Shown piece after piece: positions 34,513-40,939 of a stretch of 40,939 nucleotides of DNA. Numbering within the stretch: the stretch's first letter is position 1; every line of letters starts with the position of its first letter. The notes beneath the pieces are model-generated. The model ran no database searches, was not told where the DNA came from, and saw nothing but the letters and a program-made list of their open reading frames with translations. The DNA comes from an uncultured Mitsuokella sp. Its GTDB lineage: Bacteria > Bacillota > Negativicutes > Selenomonadales > Selenomonadaceae. Both the position numbers and the translations under genes were made by a program. The stretch lies in the NCBI GenBank assembly GCA_945873115.1, contig CAMCBT010000012.1:1-40939 (forward strand), read 5' to 3'.

Positions 34513-36891
34513 TCAGGCAACGCCGCAGATTTCCTTGGCGAGCTTGACGGCCTCCACGGCGTTGCCGGCGTAGTGGTCAGCGCCGCAGCTCTTGGCGTAG
34601 TCACGGGTGACGGCGGCACCGCCGATCATGACGGGGGTGGAGAGTCCCTTGGCCCGGAGGGCTTCGATGGTCTTGTCAATCTGGGGCATGGTGGTAGTCA
34701 TGAGGGCGGCGAGGCCGCAGATGTCGGCTTTTTCCCGCCGGACGGCCTCTACGACCTCATCAGGGGCCACGTCCTTGCCGAGATCGACCACCCGGAAGCC
34801 GGAGTTGGCCATGAGGGCGGACACGATGTTCTTGCCGAGATCATGGACATCGCCCTTGACGGTGGCGAGGACCACAGTGCCGTTTTCGGCCTTTGCGGCG
34901 GCGGGGATGAGTTCCTTTATCTTGTCAAAGGCGGCCCGCATGGTCTCGGCGGAGAGGAGCACCTGGGGGAGGAACATGCGGCCGGAGCCGAAGTATTCGC
35001 CGATGATGGTCATGGCATCCGTCAGGCCCTTGTTCGTGATATCGTCGGAGGGGTAGCCCTCGTTGATGGCTTGGACCACGAGGGGCACGATGGTGTCTTT
35101 CTCGCCTTCGATGACGGCCTGCTTGATGGCCTCGAGGATGGGGAGGTCCGTCGTTTTTTGCTCGGCGGCCTTCTTCGGCACGGCGAGGTTCGCCTCGTCC
35201 TTGCTGAAGGCAAAGCCTCGGGGATCGTCCCCCAGGAGGGCGGCACTGGCTTTCAGGGCCCGCATCATGGCCTCGTCGTAGGGATTCATGATGGGAGCGT
35301 CGAGGCCGGCGGCCAGGCACATGGCAAAGAAGGTGCTGTTGATGAGGGGCCGGTTCGGCAGGCCAAAGGAGATATTCGAGAGGCCCATGGTGGAGGGGTA
35401 GCCGAATACCCTCCGGTAGGCGGCGAGGGTATCGAGGACCTTTCGGGTCGCGTCCTTGTCGGCGGAAACGGTCATGACGAGGGCATCGAGGAGGAAGTCC
35501 CCATCCTTCAGGCCATTTTCCTTTGCGGCGGTGACGATGGTCTTGATGGCGTTCACCCGGTCGTCGATGGTCTTCGGGATGCCGTCCTCCGTGATGGGGA
35601 GACAGAGGATGGCGGCACCGTACCGTTTGGCCAGCGGCAGGAACTTTTCGATGCGCTCATCCTCGGCGCTGACGGAGTTGATGAGGGCGCGGCCGGGATA
35701 GGCCCGGAGGCCCGCCTCCAGCGTCTCTGCGTCGCTGGTGTCAATGGAGAGGGGTGCATCCGTGATCTGGGCGATCTCCGTGATGGCCCGGCGCATGGCG
35801 GGCACCGGGTCGAGGCCGGGGACACCCATGTTCACGTCGAGGACGGCGGCACCGGCCTTGACCTGGCCCAGGGCCTCCTTCTTGACGGAGAGGAGGGAGC
35901 CCTCGGCGATCTCGGCCGCCAGCTTCTTGCGGCCTGTGGGGTTGATGCGCTCGCCGATGAGGTGGGTGGGCAGCTCCTTGTCGATGCAGACGGACTTCGT
36001 GCGGCTCGTGAGCCAGAGTCGCTTCGGGATGGGTGGACGGACGGGCTCTTCTTGCCCGGCGAGGGCGCTCTTCAGGGCGCGGATATGCTCCGGCGTGGTG
36101 CCGCAGCAGCCGCCGAGGTAGGTAGCGCCAGCGGTGAGGAGCTTCGGGGCCCAGCTGCCGAATTCTGCAGGCCCCATGGGGAAGATGGTCTCGCCGTTTT
36201 CCAGCCGGGGCATGCCCGCATTTGGCTGGGCGCTGATGGGAAGATCCGTGTTTTCTGCGAGGGTCTTTACGATGGGGATCAGCTCTTCGGGGCCCAGGGA
36301 GCAGTTGACGCCGATGAGGGAGGCGCCCATGGCGGTGAGGACGATGGCGGCTGTCTGGGGGTCGGTGCCGGTGACGGTGCGGCCGTCGTCGGCGTAGGTG
36401 AGCTGGCAGATGACGGGGATAGCGGGGGCCGCGTCCTTGGCGGCCAGCAGGGCGGCGCGCATCTCCTGCAGGTCGATGCAGGTCTCGATGATAAAGTAAT
36501 CCACGCCCCCCTTGGCCAGGGCCTTGGCCTGCTCATGGAAGGTGTCGTAGGCCTCGTCGAAGGAGAGATCCCCCAGGGGCTCGATGAAGCGGCCGGTGGG
36601 GCCCAGGGAACCGGCGACCTTGGCGCGGGTACCGGCGGCACGCTTTGCGATGGCGGTGGCAGCGAGGTTCAGCTCCTCGACCCGGTCCGCGAGACCGTAG
36701 TGCTCGAGCTTCAGGCTGGAGGCACCGAAGGTGTTCGTCTCGATGATGGTGGAGCCGGCATCGATGTATTTCCTGTGGATGGCCTCGACGACCTCGGGGT
36801 GGTCAAGGTTCATGAGCTCGGGGCAGGCGCCGGGGGCAAGGCCCGCGTCCTGAAGCATGGTGCCCATGGCACCGTCAAAAATATGAATCAT
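34513..36891 (-). CDS. metH: cobalamin-dependent methionine synthase lacking the reactivation domain
   Basis: Transfers a methyl group from methyltetrahydrofolate to homocysteine through cobalamin. The 792-residue protein has a homocysteine-binding barrel (~1-285) with zinc ligands Cys197 (GVNCS) and Cys262/Cys263 (GGCCGT), a pterin-binding barrel (~305-570, GERINPTGRKK, DVNMG, SIDTSD), a helical cap (~575-665), and a B12-binding Rossmann domain with the base-off His683 in GDVHDLGKN. The fourth, AdoMet-binding reactivation domain of E. coli MetH is absent; a separate protein upstream (37104-37772) supplies it. The ATG at 36891 follows AGAGGA; an in-frame ATG at 36909 lacks one. Its stop touches parS site 1. 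Confidence 0.96.
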   Translation of the reverse strand: MIHIFDGAMGTMLQDAGLAPGACPELMNLDHPEVVEAIHRKYIDAGSTIIETNTFGASSLKLEHYGLADRVEELNLAATAIAKRAAGTRAKVAGSLGPTGRFIEPLGDLSFDEAYDTFHEQAKALAKGGVDYFIIETCIDLQEMRAALLAAKDAAPAIPVICQLTYADDGRTVTGTDPQTAAIVLTAMGASLIGVNCSLGPEELIPIVKTLAENTDLPISAQPNAGMPRLENGETIFPMGPAEFGSWAPKLLTAGATYLGGCCGTTPEHIRALKSALAGQEEPVRPPIPKRLWLTSRTKSVCIDKELPTHLIGERINPTGRKKLAAEIAEGSLLSVKKEALGQVKAGAAVLDVNMGVPGLDPVPAMRRAITEIAQITDAPLSIDTSDAETLEAGLRAYPGRALINSVSAEDERIEKFLPLAKRYGAAILCLPITEDGIPKTIDDRVNAIKTIVTAAKENGLKDGDFLLDALVMTVSADKDATRKVLDTLAAYRRVFGYPSTMGLSNISFGLPNRPLINSTFFAMCLAAGLDAPIMNPYDEAMMRALKASAALLGDDPRGFAFSKDEANLAVPKKAAEQKTTDLPILEAIKQAVIEGEKDTIVPLVVQAINEGYPSDDITNKGLTDAMTIIGEYFGSGRMFLPQVLLSAETMRAAFDKIKELIPAAAKAENGTVVLATVKGDVHDLGKNIVSALMANSGFRVVDLGKDVAPDEVVEAVRREKADICGLAALMTTTMPQIDKTIEALRAKGLSTPVMIGGAAVTRDYAKSCGADHYAGNAVEAVKLAKEICGVA

Positions 36892-37103
36892 GGAAGTTTC
36901 CTCTTTCATTCTGTTTTTCTATGATGTGTTGCGTAGTGTGTGCATTTTGCACACGTTATCTCTTCCGCCAGGCAAGGGAGAGCTGGGGAAATTCCAGCAT
37001 CAAGACGCCCTCCGTCACGCCTTCGGCGCGCCACCTTCCTCCCAGAGGGAGGCACTCGAAGGAAGGAGGTGCTTTCTTACGTGGAAAGGCACAAGCTTTT
37101 TCC
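36892..37103. other. intergenic region with tandem GC-rich hairpins upstream of metH
   Basis: 212 bp between the reactivation gene and metH. It contains CCTCCC-AGA-GGGAGG (about 37036-37050), CGCC-TTC-GGCG (about 37019-37029), and GTGTGCA-TTT-TGCACAC (about 36938-36954). The first two resemble GC-rich hairpin elements common between genes in many Firmicutes, but that comparison is from memory. No SAM or cobalamin riboswitch core is recognisable. Confidence 0.45.
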
Positions 37104-37772
37104 TCACTTTTTTCGGGAGGCGCAGTCCTTTTGGGTGCAGCTGGCGCAGCCTTTTTTTAGGGGGCTGGTGCCCGTTCCTTCCTTATAGAGGCCGATGATG
37201 GCGGTGATGCTTTTCCGGGGGACGAGCATCTTTGACTCGGAGAGGTGGACGCCGATGGCGGTGGCGTTGGCGGTGCGGACGAGCTCTGGCTGCTGGTCGA
37301 GGGGCCAGTCGCCGTAGCCGGGGGAGAAGCGCCAGCGCATGGAGTAGCCCTGGGCGGCCATCTTCGGCTTGATGGCCTTTTCCATGCCGTCGGCGATTTG
37401 CTCCACGGCGGTGGTGGCGGAGGCATCGAGAAGGACGCTTGCGGCGTACTCGCCCCGGTCGAAGCGGGCGGTGACCTCCTCCTCGATGGCGTCCCCGACG
37501 GTGGCGGAGAGGAGGATGACCTTGTCGCAGCACGCCAGGTGCTTTCCGATTTTCTCCCCGATGATGGTGAAGGGCGGGTCGGCCTTGACGGTCTGGGTGT
37601 CGCAGTCGTAGTCATAGAGCTCCCAGACGCCCTTCGGCTCCGCGAGGAGCCTGCCGTCCTGGCAGGCCTCCAATATGAGGTTCTCATCGAAGGTGTCCGC
37701 CTTCATGAGCCCCGCATAGCGACGCGTCTCCTTCGGGTCAATGGCCAGGAGTGGTGCATTGTAGATTGGCAT
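37104..37772 (-). CDS. methionine synthase reactivation (activation-domain) protein
   Basis: A stand-alone version of the C-terminal AdoMet-binding domain of MetH, which remethylates cobalamin after accidental oxidation. The 222-residue protein shows RRYAGLM near the start, LLSATVGDAIEEEVTARFDRG, and the AdoMet motif region RFSPGYGDWPLDQQ. It ends in a Cys-rich tail, GCASCTQKDCASRKK, that may bind metal. The ATG at 37772 (MPIYNAPLLAI) was chosen; a GTG at 37781 is also possible. It lies upstream of metH on the same strand, which fits a split MetH system. Confidence 0.9.
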   Translation of the reverse strand: MPIYNAPLLAIDPKETRRYAGLMKADTFDENLILEACQDGRLLAEPKGVWELYDYDCDTQTVKADPPFTIIGEKIGKHLACCDKVILLSATVGDAIEEEVTARFDRGEYAASVLLDASATTAVEQIADGMEKAIKPKMAAQGYSMRWRFSPGYGDWPLDQQPELVRTANATAIGVHLSESKMLVPRKSITAIIGLYKEGTGTSPLKKGCASCTQKDCASRKK

Positions 37773-37793
37773 AGTTCTCACATCTTTTCAAAT

Positions 37794-37809
37794 TGTTTCA
37801 CGTGAAACA
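37794..37809. other. parS: parS centromere site 2
   Basis: A perfect TGTTTCACGTGAAACA between the divergent reactivation gene and parA, about 200 bp before parA. Confidence 0.95.
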
Positions 37810-37870
37810 ATGGATTTTTTTTGCATTTCATATTATGATAGAAGGGAACATTTTCGGTGGGTGCTTCGCC

Positions 37871-37927
37871 TTCCAAATGGATATGTTATGTATTATACTT
37901 GTTTCCCGCCTATCTCACAAGGCGGGA
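37871..37927 (+). promoter_or_regulatory. parA promoter and leader hairpin
   Basis: TTCCAA (37871-37876), 17-nt spacer, TATACT (37894-37899). Directly after the predicted start point is an 8-bp hairpin, TCCCGCCT (37904-37911) and AGGCGGGA (37920-37927). Confidence 0.55.
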
Positions 37928-38008
37928 GCGCATACTTTTCTCTGGGCGTTCACCATAGGGAGAAGCGATAGCGGGCGGAGCATCGGGCGGTGGAAGAAGG
38001 AGAGGACT

Positions 38009-38770
38009 ATGGCGCGAATCATAGCGGTGGCGAATCAGAAGGGCGGCGTCGGGAAGACGACGACGGCGGTGAACTTGGCGGCCTGTCTGGCGGCGAAGAA
38101 AAAAAAGGTGCTGCTGGTGGATCTCGACCCCCAGGGCAATGCCTCCAGCGGCTTTGGCATCGACAAATCCGCCCTGGAGAAGACAGTCTATGAGGTGCTC
38201 ATCGACTCCCTGCCCGCAGAGGAGGCTATCCAGAAGACGGAGTACAAGACGGACGTGCTGCCGGCCAATATCAACCTGGCAGGGGCCGAGGTGGAGCTGG
38301 TGGCGGCCATTTCCCGGGAGACCCGGCTCAAGAAGGCACTCTTGCCTCTGAAGGATCGCTATGACTACATTCTCATCGACTGCCCGCCCTCCCTGGGCCT
38401 CCTGACCCTCAATGCCTTTGCGGCGGCGGACTCGGTGCTCATGCCCATCCAGTGCGAGTTCTATGCATTGGAGGGGGTGTCCCAGCTCATGAAGACCATG
38501 GAGCTGGTGCGGAGCAATCTGAATGCAGATCTCGCCGTGGAGGGGGTCCTCATGACCATGTACGACTCCCGCACGCGCCTGGCCCTGCAGGTGGTGGAGG
38601 AGGTCCAGAAGGCCTTCGAGGGGCTCGTCTACAAGACGATGATTCCCCGCACGGTACGGCTCTCCGAGGCACCCTCCTACGGCCAGCCCATCCTCTACTA
38701 TGACAAGAAATCGAAGGGTGCTGAGGTCTATCAGGCACTCGCAAAGGAGGTCATCGCCCGTGGCAAGTAA
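38009..38770 (+). CDS. parA: chromosome partitioning ATPase ParA/Soj
   Basis: Walker-type ATPase that, with ParB-parS, separates origins and influences DnaA. The 253-residue protein has the deviant Walker A KGGVGKTTT (residues ~11-19), LVDLDPQGN (A'), and LIDCPPSLG (Walker B). A short N-terminus of only eight residues precedes the P-loop, so this is the chromosomal Soj type without a plasmid-type N-terminal DNA-binding domain. AAGGAG lies before the ATG at 38009. It overlaps parB by 11 nt. Confidence 0.97.
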   Translation: MARIIAVANQKGGVGKTTTAVNLAACLAAKKKKVLLVDLDPQGNASSGFGIDKSALEKTVYEVLIDSLPAEEAIQKTEYKTDVLPANINLAGAEVELVAAISRETRLKKALLPLKDRYDYILIDCPPSLGLLTLNAFAAADSVLMPIQCEFYALEGVSQLMKTMELVRSNLNADLAVEGVLMTMYDSRTRLALQVVEEVQKAFEGLVYKTMIPRTVRLSEAPSYGQPILYYDKKSKGAEVYQALAKEVIARGK

Positions 38771-39698
38771 GAAGCACGGCCTCGGCAAGGGGCTCGGGGC
38801 CTTGGGGCTTCGGCAGGAAAGCATCGCGGCCCCGAAGGACGGGGTGCAGGAAGCGAGAATCGCGGACATCCGGGCGAACCGCTACCAGCCCCGCCTTGAC
38901 TTTGATGAGGCGGCCCTCGAGGAGCTCACGGACTCCATTAAGGCCTACGGGGTGCTCCAGCCCCTCATCGTCAGGAAGCTGCCCGCGGGAGGCTATGAGC
39001 TGGTGGCCGGGGAGCGGCGCCTCCGGGCGGCGAAGCAGGCGGGGCTCTCCACCGTGCCTGTCCTCGTCCGGGAGTATAACGACAAGGAAATCAGCGAAAT
39101 CGCCCTCATCGAGAATATCCAGCGGGAGGATCTCAATGCCCTGGAGGAGGCGAAGGCCTATGCCCGCCTCATGAAGGAGTTCGACCTGACCCAGGAGGTC
39201 ATTTCCTCCCGGGTGGGCCGCAGCCGCTCCCACATCGCCAACTTTCTGCGGCTCTTAAAGCTCGCCCCAAGAGTGCAGGAATACCTCGCGAATGGCAGCC
39301 TCTCCATGGGGCAGGCAAAGCCGCTGCTGTCCCTCGAGGATACGGCACTGCAGGAGAAGGCGGCGGACATCATCCAGGAGCAGGAGCTCTCCGCCCGGCA
39401 GGCAGAGGCCCTGGCGAAGCGGCTCCAGACCGGTACGGCAGAAAAAGACAAGCAGGAAAAGCAGGGGCTCTCGGAGAATATCTACCTGAAGGATGCGGTG
39501 GAGAGGCTCAAGGAGCTTTTCGGCACCCAGGTGGCTATCCGCCCCGGCAAGAAGAAAAGCAAGTTGGAAATCGAGTTTTACTCCGAGGAGGATTTGGAAA
39601 GAATCCTGTCCATCGTCAAGGGCAAGACCCAGCGCACGAAGGAGGCCACCATCGAGGCCCTGCGCCGGGTCTCCACCACGGGGAATTTCACCGTCTGA
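38760..39698 (+). CDS. parB: chromosome partitioning CTPase ParB/Spo0J
   Basis: Binds parS and spreads as a CTP-dependent clamp. The 312-residue protein starts with a basic, Gly-rich ParA-interacting tail (KKHGLGKGLGALG), followed by the ParB/Srx domain with the CTP-binding GERRLRAA, ENIQREDLNALEEA, a helix-turn-helix (EVISSRVGRSRSHIANFLRLLKL), and a C-terminal dimerisation domain. The start is GTG at 38760 with AAGGAGG about 10 nt upstream, inside parA. parS sites lie on both sides of parAB. Confidence 0.97.
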   Translation: MASKKHGLGKGLGALGLRQESIAAPKDGVQEARIADIRANRYQPRLDFDEAALEELTDSIKAYGVLQPLIVRKLPAGGYELVAGERRLRAAKQAGLSTVPVLVREYNDKEISEIALIENIQREDLNALEEAKAYARLMKEFDLTQEVISSRVGRSRSHIANFLRLLKLAPRVQEYLANGSLSMGQAKPLLSLEDTALQEKAADIIQEQELSARQAEALAKRLQTGTAEKDKQEKQGLSENIYLKDAVERLKELFGTQVAIRPGKKKSKLEIEFYSEEDLERILSIVKGKTQRTKEATIEALRRVSTTGNFTV

Positions 39699-39704
39699 GG
39701 CGAT

Positions 39705-39720
39705 GGTTTCACGTGAAACA
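39705..39720. other. parS: parS-like site 3
   Basis: GGTTTCACGTGAAACA, one mismatch to the consensus, 6 bp after the parB stop and ahead of the DUF4446 gene. Confidence 0.85.
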
Positions 39721-39753
39721 ATTTGCCGGATTGGAAGGAGCTTTCAATAATCA

Positions 39754-40272
39754 ATGAATATTCAAGCCATTAGCCAGGTTCTTGCGAACAACGCATTTTT
39801 CATCACGGTGTTTTTCGCCGTACTCTTCCTCATTGCATTCATCCTCATCATCCGTCTGAGCCTCGATGTCAGCCACATGAAGAAGCGGTACCGCAAGATG
39901 ATGACGGGGGCCGAGGGGGAGAACCTGGAGCGCATGCTCATCGGCCACGTGAGCGAGGTAAAGAGCGTCATCGAGGAGCATCAGCGGCTCGATGAGGAGT
40001 ATAAGCGCATCAGCGACCTCCTGAACATGGCGGTGACCCGGGTGGGGATCGTCCGGTTCCGGGCCTTCGAGGACATGGGGAGCGACCTGAGCTATGCTGT
40101 GGCACTGCTGAACAGCCACAATGACGGCGTGGTGCTCTCCAGCATCTTCGCCCGGGAGGACTCCAGGAGCTATGGGAAGCCCATCGTGGATGGGAAGTCG
40201 GAGTATGCCCTCTCCACGGAGGAGCAGCAGGCCCTGAAGGAGGCCATGGCGGCCCCCGTTAAGACTCCGTGA
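39754..40272 (+). CDS. DUF4446 family membrane-anchored protein
   Basis: A 172-residue protein of the DUF4446 family, commonly encoded just after parB in Firmicutes. It has one N-terminal membrane helix (~15-37, FFITVFFAVLFLIAFILII), a charged helical region, and a C-terminal domain with VGIVRFRAFEDMGSDLSYAVALLN and GVVLSSIFAREDSRSYGKPI. Its function is unknown. AAGGAG is about 15 nt before the ATG, an unusually long spacing. It is the last gene of the parAB unit; a strong terminator follows. Confidence 0.9.
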   Translation: MNIQAISQVLANNAFFITVFFAVLFLIAFILIIRLSLDVSHMKKRYRKMMTGAEGENLERMLIGHVSEVKSVIEEHQRLDEEYKRISDLLNMAVTRVGIVRFRAFEDMGSDLSYAVALLNSHNDGVVLSSIFAREDSRSYGKPIVDGKSEYALSTEEQQALKEAMAAPVKTP

Positions 40273-40290
40273 GATTCACAGGAATTACAG

Positions 40291-40323
40291 AAACCGTATG
40301 GTATAATACCATACGGTTTTTTT
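40291..40323 (+). terminator. strong terminator of the parAB operon
   Basis: Perfect 14-bp arms (40291-40304 and 40306-40319, AAACCGTATGGTAT and its complement) around a single base, followed by a T-run to 40323. The tip contains TATAAT, which could also act as a -10 in isolation. Confidence 0.93.
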
Positions 40324-40337
40324 GGGGGCATGACCCA

Positions 40338-40365
40338 GTATCGTATGCAGAGCAAACGATACAAT
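40338..40365 (+). promoter_or_regulatory. possible promoter/operator of the downstream envelope gene
   Basis: An inverted repeat GTATCGT (40338-40344) and ACGATAC (40356-40362) overlaps a TACAAT (40360-40365). The -35 is poor. It lies upstream of repeat copy 3 and the last gene. Confidence 0.35.
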
Positions 40366-40403
40366 AAACCACCCGTTTGACGGGAGGTCTTGATGTCGTG
40401 CAC

Positions 40404-40511
40404 AAACTACACGCACAAACGTCCACTTTGTGGACATTGTGCGCCGCCCTTGCAAGAAACCAGCCAATCAGTCTGCGCCTACGGCTTGACTTCTTGGGGT
40501 TTCATAGTAAA
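40404..40511 (+). repeat. dispersed 108-bp structured repeat, copy 3
   Basis: Identical to copies 1 and 2, in inverted orientation. Main hairpin: CGCACAA (40412-40418), GTCCAC (40421-40426), loop TTT, GTGGAC (40430-40435), TTGTGCG (40437-40443). Second stem: GAAACC (40456-40461) with GGTTTC (40498-40503), CCAA with TTGG, AGTC with GACT, and GCC-TAC-GGC. It lies in the probable leader of the gene starting at 40575. Confidence 0.9.
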
Positions 40512-40574
40512 GCCAGCCTTCTGCCGCCTTTGGAATGGGGCAAAACATTTACAGAAAAGAGGGAATTCCCACCG

Positions 40575-40939
40575 ATGGGTGACGGGAATACAAAGCAGCA
40601 AAAAGAATATACCATAAAGCTCATCCCCTCCGATGGGGGGGATGTGAAGGTCGTCCGCCTGCCGAAGCGGCTCCTCCTGGGGGCCATCGGCTCGGTCCTC
40701 GTGGGGGCGCTCCTCCTGGTGGGGGCCTCCAGCTACGCGGTGTACAGCACCTTCCAGAACCGCAGTGAGCGGGCGGATGTGGCCGAGCTCAAGGAGGTCA
40801 ACCGCATCCAGCAGGAGCAGCTCCTCCAGCTGTCGAAAAAGGCCAGCGCCCTCCAGGACGAGCTGGATCAGCTCACTCGCATGGAGACGGAGCTCCGCCA
40901 TATCTCCGGTGCCTCCCCCGCAGCAGATGCCGGGGCAAA
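40575..40939 (+). CDS. membrane-anchored coiled-coil protein, N-terminal part (probable M23-type envelope peptidase)
   Basis: The frame is open to the window end, so only the first 121 residues are seen. They comprise a polar N-terminus (MGDGNTKQQKEYTIKLIPSD), one membrane helix (~33-56, LLLGAIGSVLVGALLLVGASS in part), and a coiled coil (~65-110, ELKEVNRIQQEQLLQLSKKA). This layout is typical of membrane-anchored M23 (LytM-like) peptidases or of their degenerate, activator relatives. The catalytic part is not in the window, so the family is inferred. GAGGG lies about 10 nt before the ATG. Confidence 0.6.
   Translation, partial: MGDGNTKQQKEYTIKLIPSDGGDVKVVRLPKRLLLGAIGSVLVGALLLVGASSYAVYSTFQNRSERADVAELKEVNRIQQEQLLQLSKKASALQDELDQLTRMETELRHISGASPAADAGA

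Noticed and set aside
34573..36924. A 783-residue plus-strand open frame over metH
   Set aside because: Antisense shadow of metH, with compositionally biased translation and no motif. The same applies to the long frames opposite the ligase (28806-30794) and the chemoreceptor (24639-26615).
36892..37103. A SAM or cobalamin riboswitch upstream of metH
   Set aside because: Regulation by one would be reasonable, but the conserved cores of these riboswitches are not visible; only simple hairpins are present.
40390..40617. Small open frames through the repeat encoding NYTHKRPLCGHCAPPLQETS
   Set aside because: The frame is open in the three identical copies, but copy 4 has a 1-nt deletion in the hairpin loop that shifts it, and no copy has a consistent start or ribosome-binding site. 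The conserved feature is the RNA-type hairpin, not a peptide.

Overview
The window is the replication-origin region of a GC-rich bacterial chromosome, most likely a Negativicutes member near Selenomonas (Selenomonadaceae). The name is an inference from gene content: a Firmicutes-type origin cluster (gyrB-remB-dciA-recF-yaaA-dnaN-dnaA / rpmH-rnpA-yidD-yidC-jag-mnmE), a short YidC, a MetH whose reactivation domain is a separate protein, a chemoreceptor implying motility, and high-GC codon use. The GC bias also opens very long non-coding frames antisense to real genes.

Left part (1-8.3 kb): gyrB, remB, a DciA/DUF721-type protein, recF, yaaA, dnaN and dnaA all read leftward with short gaps or overlaps. 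Two clusters of DnaA boxes flank dnaA, so oriC is bipartite. The dnaA-dnaN gap also holds a box / GC-cluster / TAG-triplet / AT-rich arrangement resembling a basal unwinding system. A dnaA promoter with DnaA boxes over its -35 and just beyond its -10 lies in the other cluster, back to back with a consensus rpmH promoter. Rightward from 8.26 kb come rpmH, rnpA, yidD, yidC, jag and mnmE (ribosome, RNase P, membrane insertion, tRNA modification).

Middle part (12.4-34 kb): metabolic and accessory genes sit between mnmE and parAB; mnmG and rsmG, which often follow mnmE, are absent here. In order: pfkA; a fruKA fructose PTS operon; a YitT membrane protein; a yhdT-panF pantothenate symporter pair; an azlCD branched-chain amino acid exporter; a degenerate HD-GYP protein; a MATE pump divergent from its probable MerR regulator; a dCache chemoreceptor; asparaginase; a Gfo/Idh/MocA oxidoreductase; a divergent NAD-dependent DNA ligase; an AgcS-type alanine/glycine symporter; and a self-inhibited Fic protein with an elaborate promoter/operator region.

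Right part (34.5-40.9 kb): metH and its reactivation protein, then parA-parB-DUF4446, with three parS or parS-like sites in about 5.2 kb, ending in the start of a membrane-anchored coiled-coil protein resembling M23-type envelope peptidases.

The most interesting unexplained signal is a dispersed 108-bp element: three identical copies (8443, 30785, 40404) and one diverged copy (13412). It folds into a strong hairpin that the diverged copy preserves by a compensatory change plus two G-U-compatible changes that pair only on one strand. This argues for an RNA-level role on a defined strand. I found no tRNA, rRNA, CRISPR array or intact insertion sequence.
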